Assembly: GCA_960531495.1 (NCBI GenBank)
Contig: OY482865.1
Span: forward strand, 15,506,922 to 15,570,921
DNA: 64,000 nt
Direction: 5' to 3'
Source: Zeus faber
Taxonomy: Eukaryota; Chordata; Actinopteri; Zeiformes; Zeidae
Below the pieces are notes generated by a model. That model searched no databases and was not told the DNA's origin. It saw only the letters and a program-made list of their open reading frames with translations. The number at the start of each line of letters is the position of its first letter. Positions within the stretch are counted from its first letter, which is position 1. Both the position numbers and the translations under genes were made by a program. This document shows positions 44,266 to 54,200 of the stretch, one piece after another.

Positions 44266-45172
44266 TGGTTTGATTTCAGTTTAATTTCATTGAGAATTCC
44301 TTGGAGTAGAGCAAGACAATTAATTCGAGAGAAATAATGATTGAAATCCATTCACTGAGGAATGATTGTGATCCTCGATGACCGAAAGCTGAAATTTAGT
44401 ATATATATTATTCAGACGTGCATTTTGCGGCTTTTCTTTGATTTGATTGACTTCCCATGTAAAGCCTGTTGCACATTGTTTATGAAAGGTGCTATACAAA
44501 TAAAGGTCATTATGATTAGGATTATCAGCATTGCTAGAATAATTAGCATTACTATTATATAGTTTATAATTTTGTCCTTGAACTGCCTTCGTTCTTTCCA
44601 CTGTTTGTAATTTTGGGACTTCAAATTGCCCTCTGAATGCTGCCAAAATTCAAATGCCACAACTATTAAACCACTTAAGGTGCACATAAATTGTGGTAGC
44701 TTCTGATCTATATACTATAAAATACAGTATAACTGTAATACTATAATGTCTATTGACTTCTGCATGAAAATGGCTTTGTATTTGGTTATGAATCAAATCA
44801 CCAGAAGTCAAATATGTCATATCCTGTTTTTCATGCTGTATTTCCTTGCAAGTCTTTGAGTGTTGAGTTCCTCTCGCCTTCAGAGGATTTTTTTATTTTT
44901 AATTTTTTTATTCAGGAAGGCTGCATAAAACAAGATACCGCACGGTTACAAACAAGGACAATGGATAAAAAGGACAATGAACACTCAGATACAGATACAG
45001 AATCTGGCCAAGTTAAAGTTATGTACAAAGACACTGACCGATACCAATAAATTCCAAGTCCTTTAATTGACACAAATTGACTATAAGAAATAAAATCTGT
45101 CAATTGCAAGTCGTCCGTAGGGAGTTCCAAGTGGAAGGGGCAATATACTATACAATTCCGCCGGCCGGTTAT

Positions 45173-45177
45173 ATACA

Positions 45178-45261
<84 letters not shown>
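45173..45261. repeat. (TA)n(GA)n compound microsatellite
   Basis: About 36 bp of TA followed by about 50 bp of GA. Confidence 0.92.
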
Positions 45262-45264
<3 letters not shown>

Positions 45265-45274
45265 ATTATATTTC

Positions 45275-45345
45275 TTTGGATTCAGAATCAGAATCAGAAT
45301 CAGAAATACTTGAATAATCCCAGGGGGAAATTACTTTTGTAACAG
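45275..45345 (-). mobile_element. Retroelement terminus
   Basis: ATTCAGAATCAGAATCAGAA, then AATAATCCCAGGGGGAAATT, is a common fish LINE end, also seen in weaker form at 32655-32700 and 45560-45595. Confidence 0.5.
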
Positions 45346-47521
45346 CTACAAATCTACATACAACATATTTACATACAACATATAATAATTATTAAGAAAC
45401 ATATTTATATATAAATATATATATATAAACATATCTATATACACATGGTAAAGTGTAAAATGTGCAGTTAAAATGTGCAAAAAGAAGAAGGTGCAGAAGT
45501 GGAAGTGGATTATGAGTTCCTCGAGCCATTGCAATACAAACAGGTTATATCTCTTTTTAGATTCAGGATCGATTCCCAGGGGAAATACTATTTTGTCTTT
45601 TTGGTCTTGTGGTTAATGTAGCGATACAGGAAACAAAGCGTCCTTTGATAACCTTACACCTATTTGCTAGTAGGATCGTATGCCCTGCCCAGAAAAGATG
45701 ACACCGACCCTGTTGTGGTGTTTTCTGTCCTTAACTATTTATTCGCTTTCAAATATAACATGTAATACAGCCTTGATATATTTATGTCTTCAAAGTAGAA
45801 GAGTCGACTTAATACAATTTCAATCAAGCACTTGTGTTCTTAGAGCTTTTCATCATGATTATTATTTGGATTTGTTTTAGGGCAACAAGGTTCTCAATGC
45901 TAAATCCATTGCAAAATTAATGAGCAATACCTAAGCGTCATGCATATTTGATATTCAGATACAACTATATATTTGAATATCTAATATAGAGTTGAATGTA
46001 ATGTAGTGGTCGGTGTTAAGTACAGTACCAATGTTATATAAAATATATTATTTTCTTCTTAATTTGATTCACTACAAAGACAGGTAAATGTCCGGATGAA
46101 CAGCACGGGAGGACGGTGGCTTAAAAGGTACAACGTTAATTCTCAACAAATAGAAAACAAAAACCCGAAGAAGGGTAATCAAATGGGTCTATGCCACACA
46201 GTAGCAGTATTAAAAGTGTTAAATAAATCAGGTACTGGTGATACCGCTGGTGTTAAACAGCAGCAATAAACAAGAAGAAATTAGGCTTCCAATATAATCA
46301 AAGATGCAACACTGCAAACGTGGAAAACCTCAAAGGGTGTAAAGGTTCACACTGCTGATAACATTGTTTGACAAGTTCATGTAATCAAGGTTACACACAT
46401 ATTTGTGTACCAAACTTACACTCTTAACTCCCACTCAGGCTTTGCACCATGCGTCCACCGGTTAACGGCTGGAAGCTCTGATAAAATGAAAATCGATTAA
46501 AAATAAAAACCCAAATCCACGATTCAACAGCGTTTTTATAACATGACTGAGCCAATTGATTTCTGGTTAAACTGCAAGTTGGCCTTCCGGAATAACAGCT
46601 GCTCACCTGAGCTCACAAACATTGTGTCTGCTATCTGCCGGCCCCCAAGCTGCTTGACACACCCCACCACACTTACCTGTTCCTGAACCCATTATTAAAG
46701 AAGGCGAACGCTGGCTTCTGTTGTCCTTATATAGCCTTCCCCGGGGTGCTAAAGGCTTTAATATATGAATATAATCAAATGTTTTTATTTTCAAATAGCA
46801 AATGAGCATTGACTTTTGTCGTGTCCCAAAGAAGCATGCAAAGATGATGGCTGATTACCATCAAACAGTACTCTTTACAGTACACTTAAACTCACCCAGC
46901 CGGAAAATCCAGCTCCATTGGAACGAAACAAGTCAGGCCACTAGATTGTCATCTCAATAGCAGGTTCAGGAATACAATATGCTTTCTTCCCTTCAGCAAA
47001 ACTTCTATCAGGTAACGTTGAGATTTTTTTATTTTATTTATGGGATCGTAGCCACGATTAATCTGAGTGGGATAATTGCGTCGCAGATCTGACAGTGTGT
47101 GAATAGCTAGATTTTATCTTATTTGACTCTTGACATTGACATTGTTTCATGAACATTCCAATTTACATTATGTTGGACAATGGTAACAGCCAACAGGGGG
47201 GGCGCTGAAATTGAAAACCGGATATTCAATATGCATGTTTGACAAATGGGTGTGAATCCATATAGTCTAATTCTGGTGTTTATTCCTCCACAATCCTTCC
47301 GGGTAACTGTTGGGTATGTACGCCAGAATTGCAGAACAATTTACCTTTGCCAACAAATTAAGGTTTTTAAACGAGAGTGAAAGAATAACAATTATTGTCA
47401 TGCATGCATTTATAGTTCTTTATTTTGTAAAAAACAAATAGGTATTATATTTATTCAAGCACGTCAATTAAGTAAAGTTAGAAGACTGAGTTTGTTTGAT
47501 TATTGACATCATTTGTTCATT

Positions 47522-48048
47522 CGTTAAAGGGGACCTATTATGCTCCTTTTTACACAAGTAAATATAAGTCTCCTGAGGTCCCTGAAACATGTTTTTGAAG
47601 TCTTTCTGCTGAAAATGCCACTCAGATTATGCATTCCAACCATTCTAACATGCTTCTACAGTATACCATAGTGTTCCGAAATGTTTATTTTCTGTTTGTG
47701 TAGCTTTAATTGTAAATGAACAGCCTAGTTCTGTTATACTGTTTTTACACCAAAATTACCGGGTGGTATACTTTCCACGTGTTTCCCAATGATGTTAAAC
47801 GCCGGATTTTAGCGCTCCAGCACCGTGGGTGGAGTTACTCGGGTGGAGGGCGGTTCTAATTCGAATGTGTCTTCGTCGTACGAAGACACGAAGCCGAATG
47901 GCTTGTTGTAGGACATGTTTTCTGAAATAGACAGCTCACAATAAACTGACTGATTCAACATTCAAGATTCTTATTTCACAGTTGGTTGGTTAGTAGTTCC
48001 ATTGGAGCACTGGGAAAAAAAAGTTTGTTTTGCATAATAGGTCTTTTG
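47522..48048. mobile_element. Non-autonomous DNA element (MITE) with inverted ends
   Basis: The left end AAAGGGGACCTATTATGC and the right end GCATAATAGGTCTTTT are inverted repeats differing at a few positions. The roughly 525 bp between them has no coding capacity. It lies between duplicated blocks and is absent from the corresponding place in copy B, so it probably inserted after the duplication. Superfamily not determined. Confidence 0.7.
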
Positions 48049-48395
48049 TTTCATTTTATTTTACATGCCTCTTCATATCAGGTTTATTTGAATGAAAACC
48101 GAGGCGGACACAAAATTCATAAATATCAAGATACACAATAATGTTATTTCATGTGAAGTTAATTAAATGTAAAACACCAAAAAATCAAATTATTATGCAG
48201 CAACAGGATTTGAACAATTGCAGACGCAATATATATTTTTATCAATATTGTTTTCATTTTTTCAAAATCAATCAGCCAACCATGAAATTCATAATTTTTA
48301 AAATGTGTATATCCTTTAAAGTGTAGTTTCTTGTTTGTGTCTGGGACTGGGACTCGATGGTAATGGTTTCTCTCTGTTCTACCACTAGGTAAGCC

Positions 48396-49550
48396 ATGGC
48401 CTCGTTTGTCCTCAAGCCTCAACACATCGTCATCGGCTGTGTGATTGCGCTGTCCTCACTGTGTGTTTTCTTCATCTACTACAAACCTGACATTGACTTC
48501 CCCTTGGCTGGCTTTTGCAACAGAGCCCCAACCGAGATGGTCCAGTGTGTCCAAGGCAACGACACGCAGTCCCAAAGTCCGACTCTGGTATCAAAGCAGC
48601 ACGGGGATCAACATTACAATAATAACAACATTATCCAAGATGCAGATGTTGGTAAAAACGACATCATCGTTCTGATCTGGATGTGGCCCTTCGGCTTCCA
48701 GTTTGAGCTCAGTTGCCGTGAATTGAATATCCAGGGATGCCACCTGACGGATGACAAGGCTCTTTATGCCAATGCCCACGTGGTCATCTTCCATCACAGG
48801 GATATCCACGGGGATCTTAGCAACATGCCAAAGGAGCCACGTCCATGGTTTCAGAAATGGGTGTGGTTTAATATGGAATCGCCGGCCAATTTGGGTCGTA
48901 TCCCGCAGCTCAATGACTTGTTCAACTTGACAAGCAATTATCGTCTTGATTCGACCATTCCAGTGCCCTACCTGGCCGTAGTTCCAGTGACCCGTGTGGA
49001 TAGGACTTTCAAAATACCAGCTAAGGACAAGCTGGTCTGCTGGATTGTAAGTAACTGGAACCCGGCGGCTAAACGAGTGCAGTTCTACACTGAGCTGAAA
49101 AAGCATATCAATATAGAGCCCTATGGCGGGGCCTTTGACCGCCATATAAATGATGAAGAATTCCTGGCGATATTACCCAGCTGTAAATTCTACCTCTCTT
49201 TTGAAAACTCGATCTACACAGACTACATCACAGAGAAGTTAGCTAATCCCATGGTAGTTGGGACTGTGCCCGTTGTTCTGGGCCCTCCGAGAAAAAACTA
49301 TGAGGCCCACGTCCCGGGTGATTCGTTCATCCACGTGGAGGATTTTGAGACTCCAAAGGAGCTGGCTGATAGACTGCACTTCCTGGACCAGAACCACTCG
49401 GAGTATATGCGTTACTTTGACTGGAGACAGAACTTTGAGGTCAAGCGTATAGAATTTGGTCATTATGCTGCTTGTGAAACATGTGTCTACGTACAAAGAC
49501 ACAGAAACTACCAAGCGTTTAAAGGCCTTGACAAATGGTACTGGGGTTAA
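48396..49550 (+). CDS. Alpha-1,3-fucosyltransferase 9-like (GT10 family)
   Basis: Golgi type II membrane enzyme, predicted to move fucose from GDP-fucose to GlcNAc in LacNAc units (Lewis-x synthesis, as FUT9 does). The 384-residue single-exon CDS has a short cytosolic tail, a membrane anchor at about residues 11-29 (IVIGCVIALSSLCVFFIYY), a Thr/Ser/Asn-rich stem, and a GT10 catalytic domain. The latter shows ILIWMWPFGFQFE-type sequence (VLIWMWPFGFQFELSC), HHRDI, WVWFNMESPAN and VCWIVSNWNP, then FYLSFENSIYTDYITEKLAN and VGTVPVVLGPPRKNYE, the GDP-fucose-binding core. Sequons include NDT, NLT and NHS. A splice acceptor (CTACCACTAG) 7 bp before the ATG implies a 5' non-coding exon, not located. 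It resembles FUT9 most, but fish have several fut9-like paralogues, so I leave the symbol blank. Confidence 0.93.
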   Translation: MASFVLKPQHIVIGCVIALSSLCVFFIYYKPDIDFPLAGFCNRAPTEMVQCVQGNDTQSQSPTLVSKQHGDQHYNNNNIIQDADVGKNDIIVLIWMWPFGFQFELSCRELNIQGCHLTDDKALYANAHVVIFHHRDIHGDLSNMPKEPRPWFQKWVWFNMESPANLGRIPQLNDLFNLTSNYRLDSTIPVPYLAVVPVTRVDRTFKIPAKDKLVCWIVSNWNPAAKRVQFYTELKKHINIEPYGGAFDRHINDEEFLAILPSCKFYLSFENSIYTDYITEKLANPMVVGTVPVVLGPPRKNYEAHVPGDSFIHVEDFETPKELADRLHFLDQNHSEYMRYFDWRQNFEVKRIEFGHYAACETCVYVQRHRNYQAFKGLDKWYWG

Positions 49551-49560
49551 AAAGTGCACA

Positions 49561-49702
49561 CCTAAAACGTATATTCAGTTTGTAATTCAGTAAATTAATT
49601 TAGTAAATATAATAAAACAAGTGTAAAAAGGTAATATCCAACTCAGTATATTACCTTTTTACTCTTATTTTATTTGATTTACAAACTGAATTACGTTTTA
49701 GG
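49561..49702. repeat. Long imperfect inverted repeat after the fut9-like stop codon
   Basis: 49561-49637 and 49648-49702 are reverse complements, apart from a roughly 20-base insertion in the left arm and a few mismatches. The matching ends are CCTAAAACGTA and TTCAGTTTGTAA (outer) and GTAAAAAGGTAATAT (inner, exact). It lies 10 bp after the stop codon and would form a large hairpin in the 3' UTR. Confidence 0.88.
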
Positions 49703-49779
49703 AATCAGTAAGTTCAGTTAGTTCAGTTAGTTCGTTTGTTAATTACTTAGTTATTGTGTCTTCGTACTTATTGTGCATA

Positions 49780-49885
49780 ATCTCTGGGTGTGTTGCAACA
49801 ACATTTCACTGCATATATGTATGATCTTATGTAAATATATATGATAAATAAACATCTTGAATCTTGAATCTTGAATCTTTGGAAA
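49780..49885 (+). mobile_element. Retroelement-type 3' tail; candidate fut9-like poly(A) signal
   Basis: ACATTTCACTGCATATATGT ... GATAAATAAACATCTTGAAT with repeated CTTGAAT is a common fish LINE tail, and its AATAAA at 49847-49852 could serve the gene. A matching tail occurs in copy B at about 56885-56960, so it predates the duplication. Confidence 0.6.
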
Positions 49886-49964
49886 AGTGAAAAAAAAAAG
49901 AAATGTTTATTTTCATTATTTAATCTCTATTTCAGATAAATCAATTATATATGCCCATATTGCT

Positions 49965-50076
49965 TACAAATTTGGTCTCCTGGAATACACCTGCCAAGTG
50001 GAAAGTAGATCGGATTAACGGTTGCCGAGAAAATCAAGGGACAGACAGACAGACAGACACACAGACACACAGACAC

Positions 50077-50107
<31 letters not shown>

Positions 50108-50145
50108 CACAGACACACAGACACACAGACAGACAGACGCCTTCC
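49965..50145 (+). repeat. Local repeat (family 3) with (ACAG)n tail
   Basis: AATACACCTGCCAAGTGGAA, GTAGATCGGATTAACGGTTG, then a long ACAGACAG/ACACAG tract. Related to the tandem pair at 31200-31800 and to the copy at 57030-57160. Confidence 0.75.
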
Positions 50146-50560
50146 ATCCACTACATCGCCAGATCGTCAGCTTTTCTCACTCAGTTAGTACCGCTCGTGG
50201 CTCCTCCTTAGATCGGAGAATTGTGTCTGAAAGTCATGGTGTTAACCAGCCTTTCCGCCTTCCACGTCCAAGCCGTTCCCGCCCTGCCTCGTCGAGCCTG
50301 GCCTCCTGTCCATCCGTCTGGAACCTGGATCCCTCTTCCTCGTCCACGCTGTCCCTGTCCTGTCTGGCCTCGTCCCGTTCGGTAGTCCCACCTTCTAGGA
50401 CCCGTCCGCCCGATCCCGCCCGACCGGGTCTCCATCACGCCCAGTGTCTCTGAATAAAATTCCATTGTTTCCATTGTTGAACCCCGTCTGCTAGGAGTCT
50501 CTGTGCCGTGCGTTTGAGTCCCTATAGCCGTGGTCACAACAGTTGTCACGAGTGCACTGC
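50146..50560 (+). mobile_element. Unclassified retroelement-like sequence at duplication junction
   Basis: A GC-rich block between the end of copy A and the start of copy B. It contains a TGAATAAAATTCC (50452) followed by CCCGTCTGCTAGGAGTCTCT and CGTTTGAGTCCCTATAGCC, a layout seen at fish retroelement ends. Its identity is not established. Confidence 0.4.
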
Positions 50561-50764
50561 GGCCTGTTGCTATGTTATCAAGGTCCCGGATTTCAGTTAT
50601 TTCAGTTTCCCACACAGACATATATACATAGACACCGCATTGGCCTTTGGATCGTACGTCAACGTCGCCGCCAAATTGGACCGGGCAAGCCCTGTAAACA
50701 AATACAAGTTAACAGGGGAGATGCAGTTTTTCTGGATAAAAAGCACTACAGTATAACGTTTACA

Positions 50765-51480
50765 TTTCTTGTAGTGTCCCAAAGAGACATGCAAAGATAA
50801 TTGGTGATAATTATCAGACTGTCCTCACTGCAAACAAAACTCTGACAGTCACCCTGCTGGAAAACCGGTTCTCGCCACAAATCATTTGTTCTATGTAGAT
50901 TTGCAAAATGATCTGAACAGCGGGGACAGGAATAAGCCTTTCTGACGCAACACAGCAGCAAAGAGAGAGGATACGTTAACTTCTACCAGGTAACTTTGAG
51001 ATTTTTGTTTTTCGAAAATCATAATATGAGATTGTAAGAAGAAGAAGAAGAAGAAGATAATATGAGATCACAGCCACAATAAATCTGAGCGGGGTAATTG
51101 CATCGCAGATCATACAGCGTGTTTGTGCTTACTGTGAATAGCTTGGAACTATTGATTTGACATGACTGTTGCCATATGAAAATGTGCTCTCAGTTAAGGA
51201 GTGCATTGTATCATGAACATCCTAATCCACATTGACAGACATGGTTACCGCCGGTCAGGAGGCGCTGAAATTGGCAATGTGATATTCAGTATGTGTGTTT
51301 GACAAATGGGAGTGAATCATTAAAGTCTGTTTCTGGTATTTATTCCGCAATCCTTTCAGGCTACCGCCGGGTATGCATGTCGAAATTGCTGAACAATTCA
51401 CCTCTGTCAAAAATGAAGGTTTTTAAAAGAGAGTGAAAGAATAACAATTGACCTACATGCATTTATAGTTTTTTATTTTG
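50765..51480 (+). repeat. Tandem duplication copy B, left block
   Basis: Collinear with 46790-47460 at roughly 75-80 percent identity by eye, including AAAGAG.CATGCAAAGAT, AACTTCTA.CAGGTAAC, GATAATTGC-type and GTGAAAGAATAACAATT text. A (GAA)n run at 51032-51055 is specific to this copy. Confidence 0.7.
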
Positions 51481-51504
51481 TAAAAATATCTATTTTCCTT
51501 ACTC

Positions 51505-51860
51505 ACTGTGGCAGTTTCACCTACCAACCACCACCCAAGAGGCGTGTTCAGGGGGCCTCTGGCACAGAGACACAGAAGACAGGGTTGTAGACACCAGTTA
51601 TTTGTAGAGAGTGGGCCAGCTGGAATTAGCCCAGGAGCAGATAGAAACATGTCATGAGACAGGGCACCTATCCTGAGTGTGTGTGGGAATGGAGCTTTTA
51701 CCTGTTGCTCGTTAGACCAACCAACAACAACAGGTATGCAGCCACTCTGATCCCAATTACCTAAGTCCAGGTGTGGCTGCTCAAACCAGCCCATCCCCAC
51801 ACCACATACCCCCGACACCAAACTGAGGCCAGGGAGAATTCTTGGCCGAAGCCTACTCCC
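51505..51860 (-). mobile_element. Repeat family 2 copy, minus strand
   Basis: Contains CACCCAAGAGGCGTGTTCAG, GTTGTAGACACCAGTTATTT, TGTTGCTCGTTAGACCAACC and GGTATGCAGCCACTCTGATC. Same family as 31880-32200 (inverted) and the split copy at 52385/55690. It interrupts copy B of the fut9 duplication. Confidence 0.7.
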
Positions 51861-52384
51861 TCCCCCACCACCAAACAGAGAACAAAAATGAAAAAAAATA
51901 CCTATAACAAACTCTGAAACAGGGTTTCTATACATAAAACGACAGACTCTGGCACAGGGTTCCTTCAACCTTCAACCAACAAATGTGCATAAAAGATGAA
52001 CTGGACCCCTTCCAGAGGACCTGCTTCCCCGGAGCAGCATGGTCAACCGGCCTCCTTCCCCCAAGGCGACGACAGACTGCCCCCTCCTCCCTTCCACTGC
52101 GTGGGGCCTAAGGCTGCTGTGCTGGCTGGTGAAGACGTGGCCGGACTTTGCTGTGTGGGCTGCTTGGTGGGGTGGCCGGGCTGCTGGGCTGCTGGATGGT
52201 CCCGGCGGTGGCTGCTGTCGGAAGAGCTAGCTGTTGGGCGGAGGAGCTAGCTGCAGGCGGTTAGCCGTGGGGGTTTCTGCGGCTGCTTCTCCCCTGGTCC
52301 TCCACCACCCCGGGTGCTGCTGCTCTCAGTCGGGAGACGGTTTGTCCTGGGGCCGCTAGTGGCTCGAGGGCGTCTTCGGACGGC
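51861..52384. other. GC-rich block between two family 2 repeats
   Basis: A roughly 520-bp GC-rich stretch with recurring GAGCTAGCTG and CTGCTGGGCTGCTGG motifs, unlike its AT-rich surroundings. Open frames on both strands (about 51996-52250 plus, 52247-52516 minus) are short and Trp/Gly or Pro/Arg-rich, and resemble no family I know. Two direct family 2 repeats flank it, so it may be the inside of a composite element. Confidence 0.4.
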
Positions 52385-52609
52385 CCCTCTACCACCCGCC
52401 ACCCAAGTGGCGTGTTCAGGGACCTCCGGCACAGAGACACAGAAGAAGGGGGTTGTAGACACCAGTTTATTGGAGAGAATCAGAAGAATCAGTATCAGAA
52501 TAGTCTCTATTGCCAAGTAAGTTTACACGAACAAGGAATTTGTCTTGGTGTTTGGTGCAAACATGAAATTTAAATGTAAAACAAGTAAAATTTTAGTGAA
52601 ATATGAAAG

Positions 52610-52745
52610 AAAGAAGAAAGAAAGAAACAGTCTTTAATTGTCACACGACACTCCACAACACATGCTTGCACACACACACACATGCACATGCTTGATGGTG
52701 GCCGGTGAAATGGCTCCTCTGCTTTTGACCCATCCCAAATATATA
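52610..52745 (-). mobile_element. Repeat family 1, copy 2
   Basis: On the minus strand: CCATTTCACCGGCCACCATC, AAGCATGTGCATGTG(TG)n and GACAATTAAAGACTGTTTC. It lies inside the 3' region of the LINE at 52475-55690. Confidence 0.65.
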
Positions 52746-53979
52746 AGCATATGTAAAATAACACTGTTTATTTTTTTAAATAAAGCTGTACACATGTGCA
52801 GGACTGTGCAAATGTTCAGTATAAAGTGTAACAGTATGTGCAATGTTCACAGATAAAGTCCAGAGAATGAGGAATGTGCGTTAATGTAACGCATAGACAT
52901 ACTCATTCAGTTTAAGGCGTAGTGGGGGTGGGGTTGGGCCTTGTTGATGAGGCCAGTTGCAGAGGGGGAAGAAACTATTCTTGTGGTGAGAAGTTTTGGC
53001 CTTGTTTGACCGCAGCCCCCTGCCAGAGTGAAGAGTTTCCAACAGTTTGTGTCTGGGGTGGAAGGGGTCAGCCATAATCTTACCTGCACGCCTCAGGGTC
53101 CTTGAGGCGTACAGGTCCTGGAGAGATGGCAGAATTCAGCCAATCACCTTCTCAGCAGAGCGAATGACACGCTGCAGTCTACCCTTGTCCTTGGTGGTTG
53201 CAGCAGCGTACCAGATGGTGAATGGTGAGAACCGACACAATGATGAAGGTGTAGAAGTGCACCATCATCGTCTCTGGCAGGTTTAACTTCCTCAGCTGCC
53301 GCAGGGAGTACGTCGTCTGCTGGGCTTTCTTGATGATGGAGCTGATGTTCAGCTCCCACTTGAGGTCCTGGGAGATGATGGTTCCCAGGAAGCGGCAGGA
53401 CTCCACAGAGTCGACTGGGGAGTCACACAGGGTGATAGGGGTGAGTGAGGCAGCGTTCCTCCTGAAGTCCACAACCGTCTCCACTGTCTTTACAGCGTTG
53501 AACTCCAGGTTGTTCTGGCTGCACCAAGTCACCAGATGGTCAAGCTCCCACCTGTAGGTGGACTCATCCTCACCAGAGATGAGCCCAATGAGGGTGGCGT
53601 CGTCCGCAAATTTCAGGAGTTTGACAGACTGGTGGCTGGCTGTGCAGCTATTGGTGTACAGAGAGAAGAGCAGAGGAGAGAGAACGCAGCCTTGAGGGGA
53701 ACCGGTGCTGATGGTCCAGGAGTCCGAGAAGTGTTTACCCAGCTTCGGGTGCTGCTTCCTGGCAGACAGGAAGTCTGTGATCCACCTGCAGGTGGAGTCA
53801 GGCACACTTAGCTGGGAGGACTAGTCTCACAGAAGAGCCGGGATGATTGTGTTGAAGGCGGAGCTGAAATACACAAACAGGATCCTGGCGTAGGTCCCTG
53901 AGGAGTACAGGTGCTGGATTAGGAAGTCTAGGGCCAAGTTTACTGCATCGTCTACAAACCTGTTGGCTGTGTAGGTGAA

Positions 53980-54200
53980 CTGCAGGGGGACATGCACACA
54001 TCATCGTCTGACCAGCGATGGACACTTGTCCCCGGGCACGTCCACGAATGCTGCCCACTGCTCCTGGCTGCGCCCCCGAAGGAAGGACAAGCCAAGGATA
54101 GGTTAGATGCAGAGGCCTCATTTCACCGGCCACCATCCAAAGCATGCATGTGTTGTAGTGTAGTGTGCTGTGTGACAATTAAAGATTCTTCATCAAAGAG
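53980..54200 (+). mobile_element. Repeat family 1, copy 3, inside the LINE
   Basis: ACCAGCGATGGACACTTGTC, AATGCTGCCCACTGCTCC, GATGCAGAGGCCTCATTTCA and ACAATTAAAGATTCTTCATC. It is in opposite orientation to the host LINE and interrupts its ORF2 between the endonuclease linker and the reverse transcriptase, so it is younger than the LINE insertion. Confidence 0.75.

Larger units (their letters stand above)
42960..46780. other. Intergenic region between depdc4 and the fut9 locus
   Basis: No supported gene. Contents: T/G-rich simple repeat at 43325-43375, C14 near 43616-43630, a (TG)n(CGTG)n run at 43936-43990, a family 1 retroelement copy at about 43990-44265, LINE-type tails at about 44455-44560 and 45275-45360, and a TA/GA compound microsatellite at 45173-45261. 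The AT-rich remainder (45.5-46.7 kb) shows nothing I can name. Confidence 0.5.
46790..50150 (+). repeat. Tandem duplication copy A (with intact fut9-like gene)
   Basis: Flanking and genic blocks here recur in the same order downstream. 46790-47460 matches 50765-51480 (shared AATCTGAG(T/C)GGGATAATTGC-type text and CATTTATAGTT.TTTATTTTGTAA). 48055-48390 matches 56005-56625. The start of the CDS matches 56627-56805. 49690-50130 matches 56815-57150. Copy A contains a small DNA element (47522-48048) that copy B appears to lack. Confidence 0.8.

Noticed and set aside
49945..50211. Cys/Val/Ser- and Thr/Asp/Arg-rich frames
   Set aside because: Translations of the ACAG/ACACAG tandem repeat.
51996..52516. 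GC-rich open frames as a novel gene
   Set aside because: Short, overlapping on both strands, no domain, and enclosed by repeat copies; more likely inside an element.
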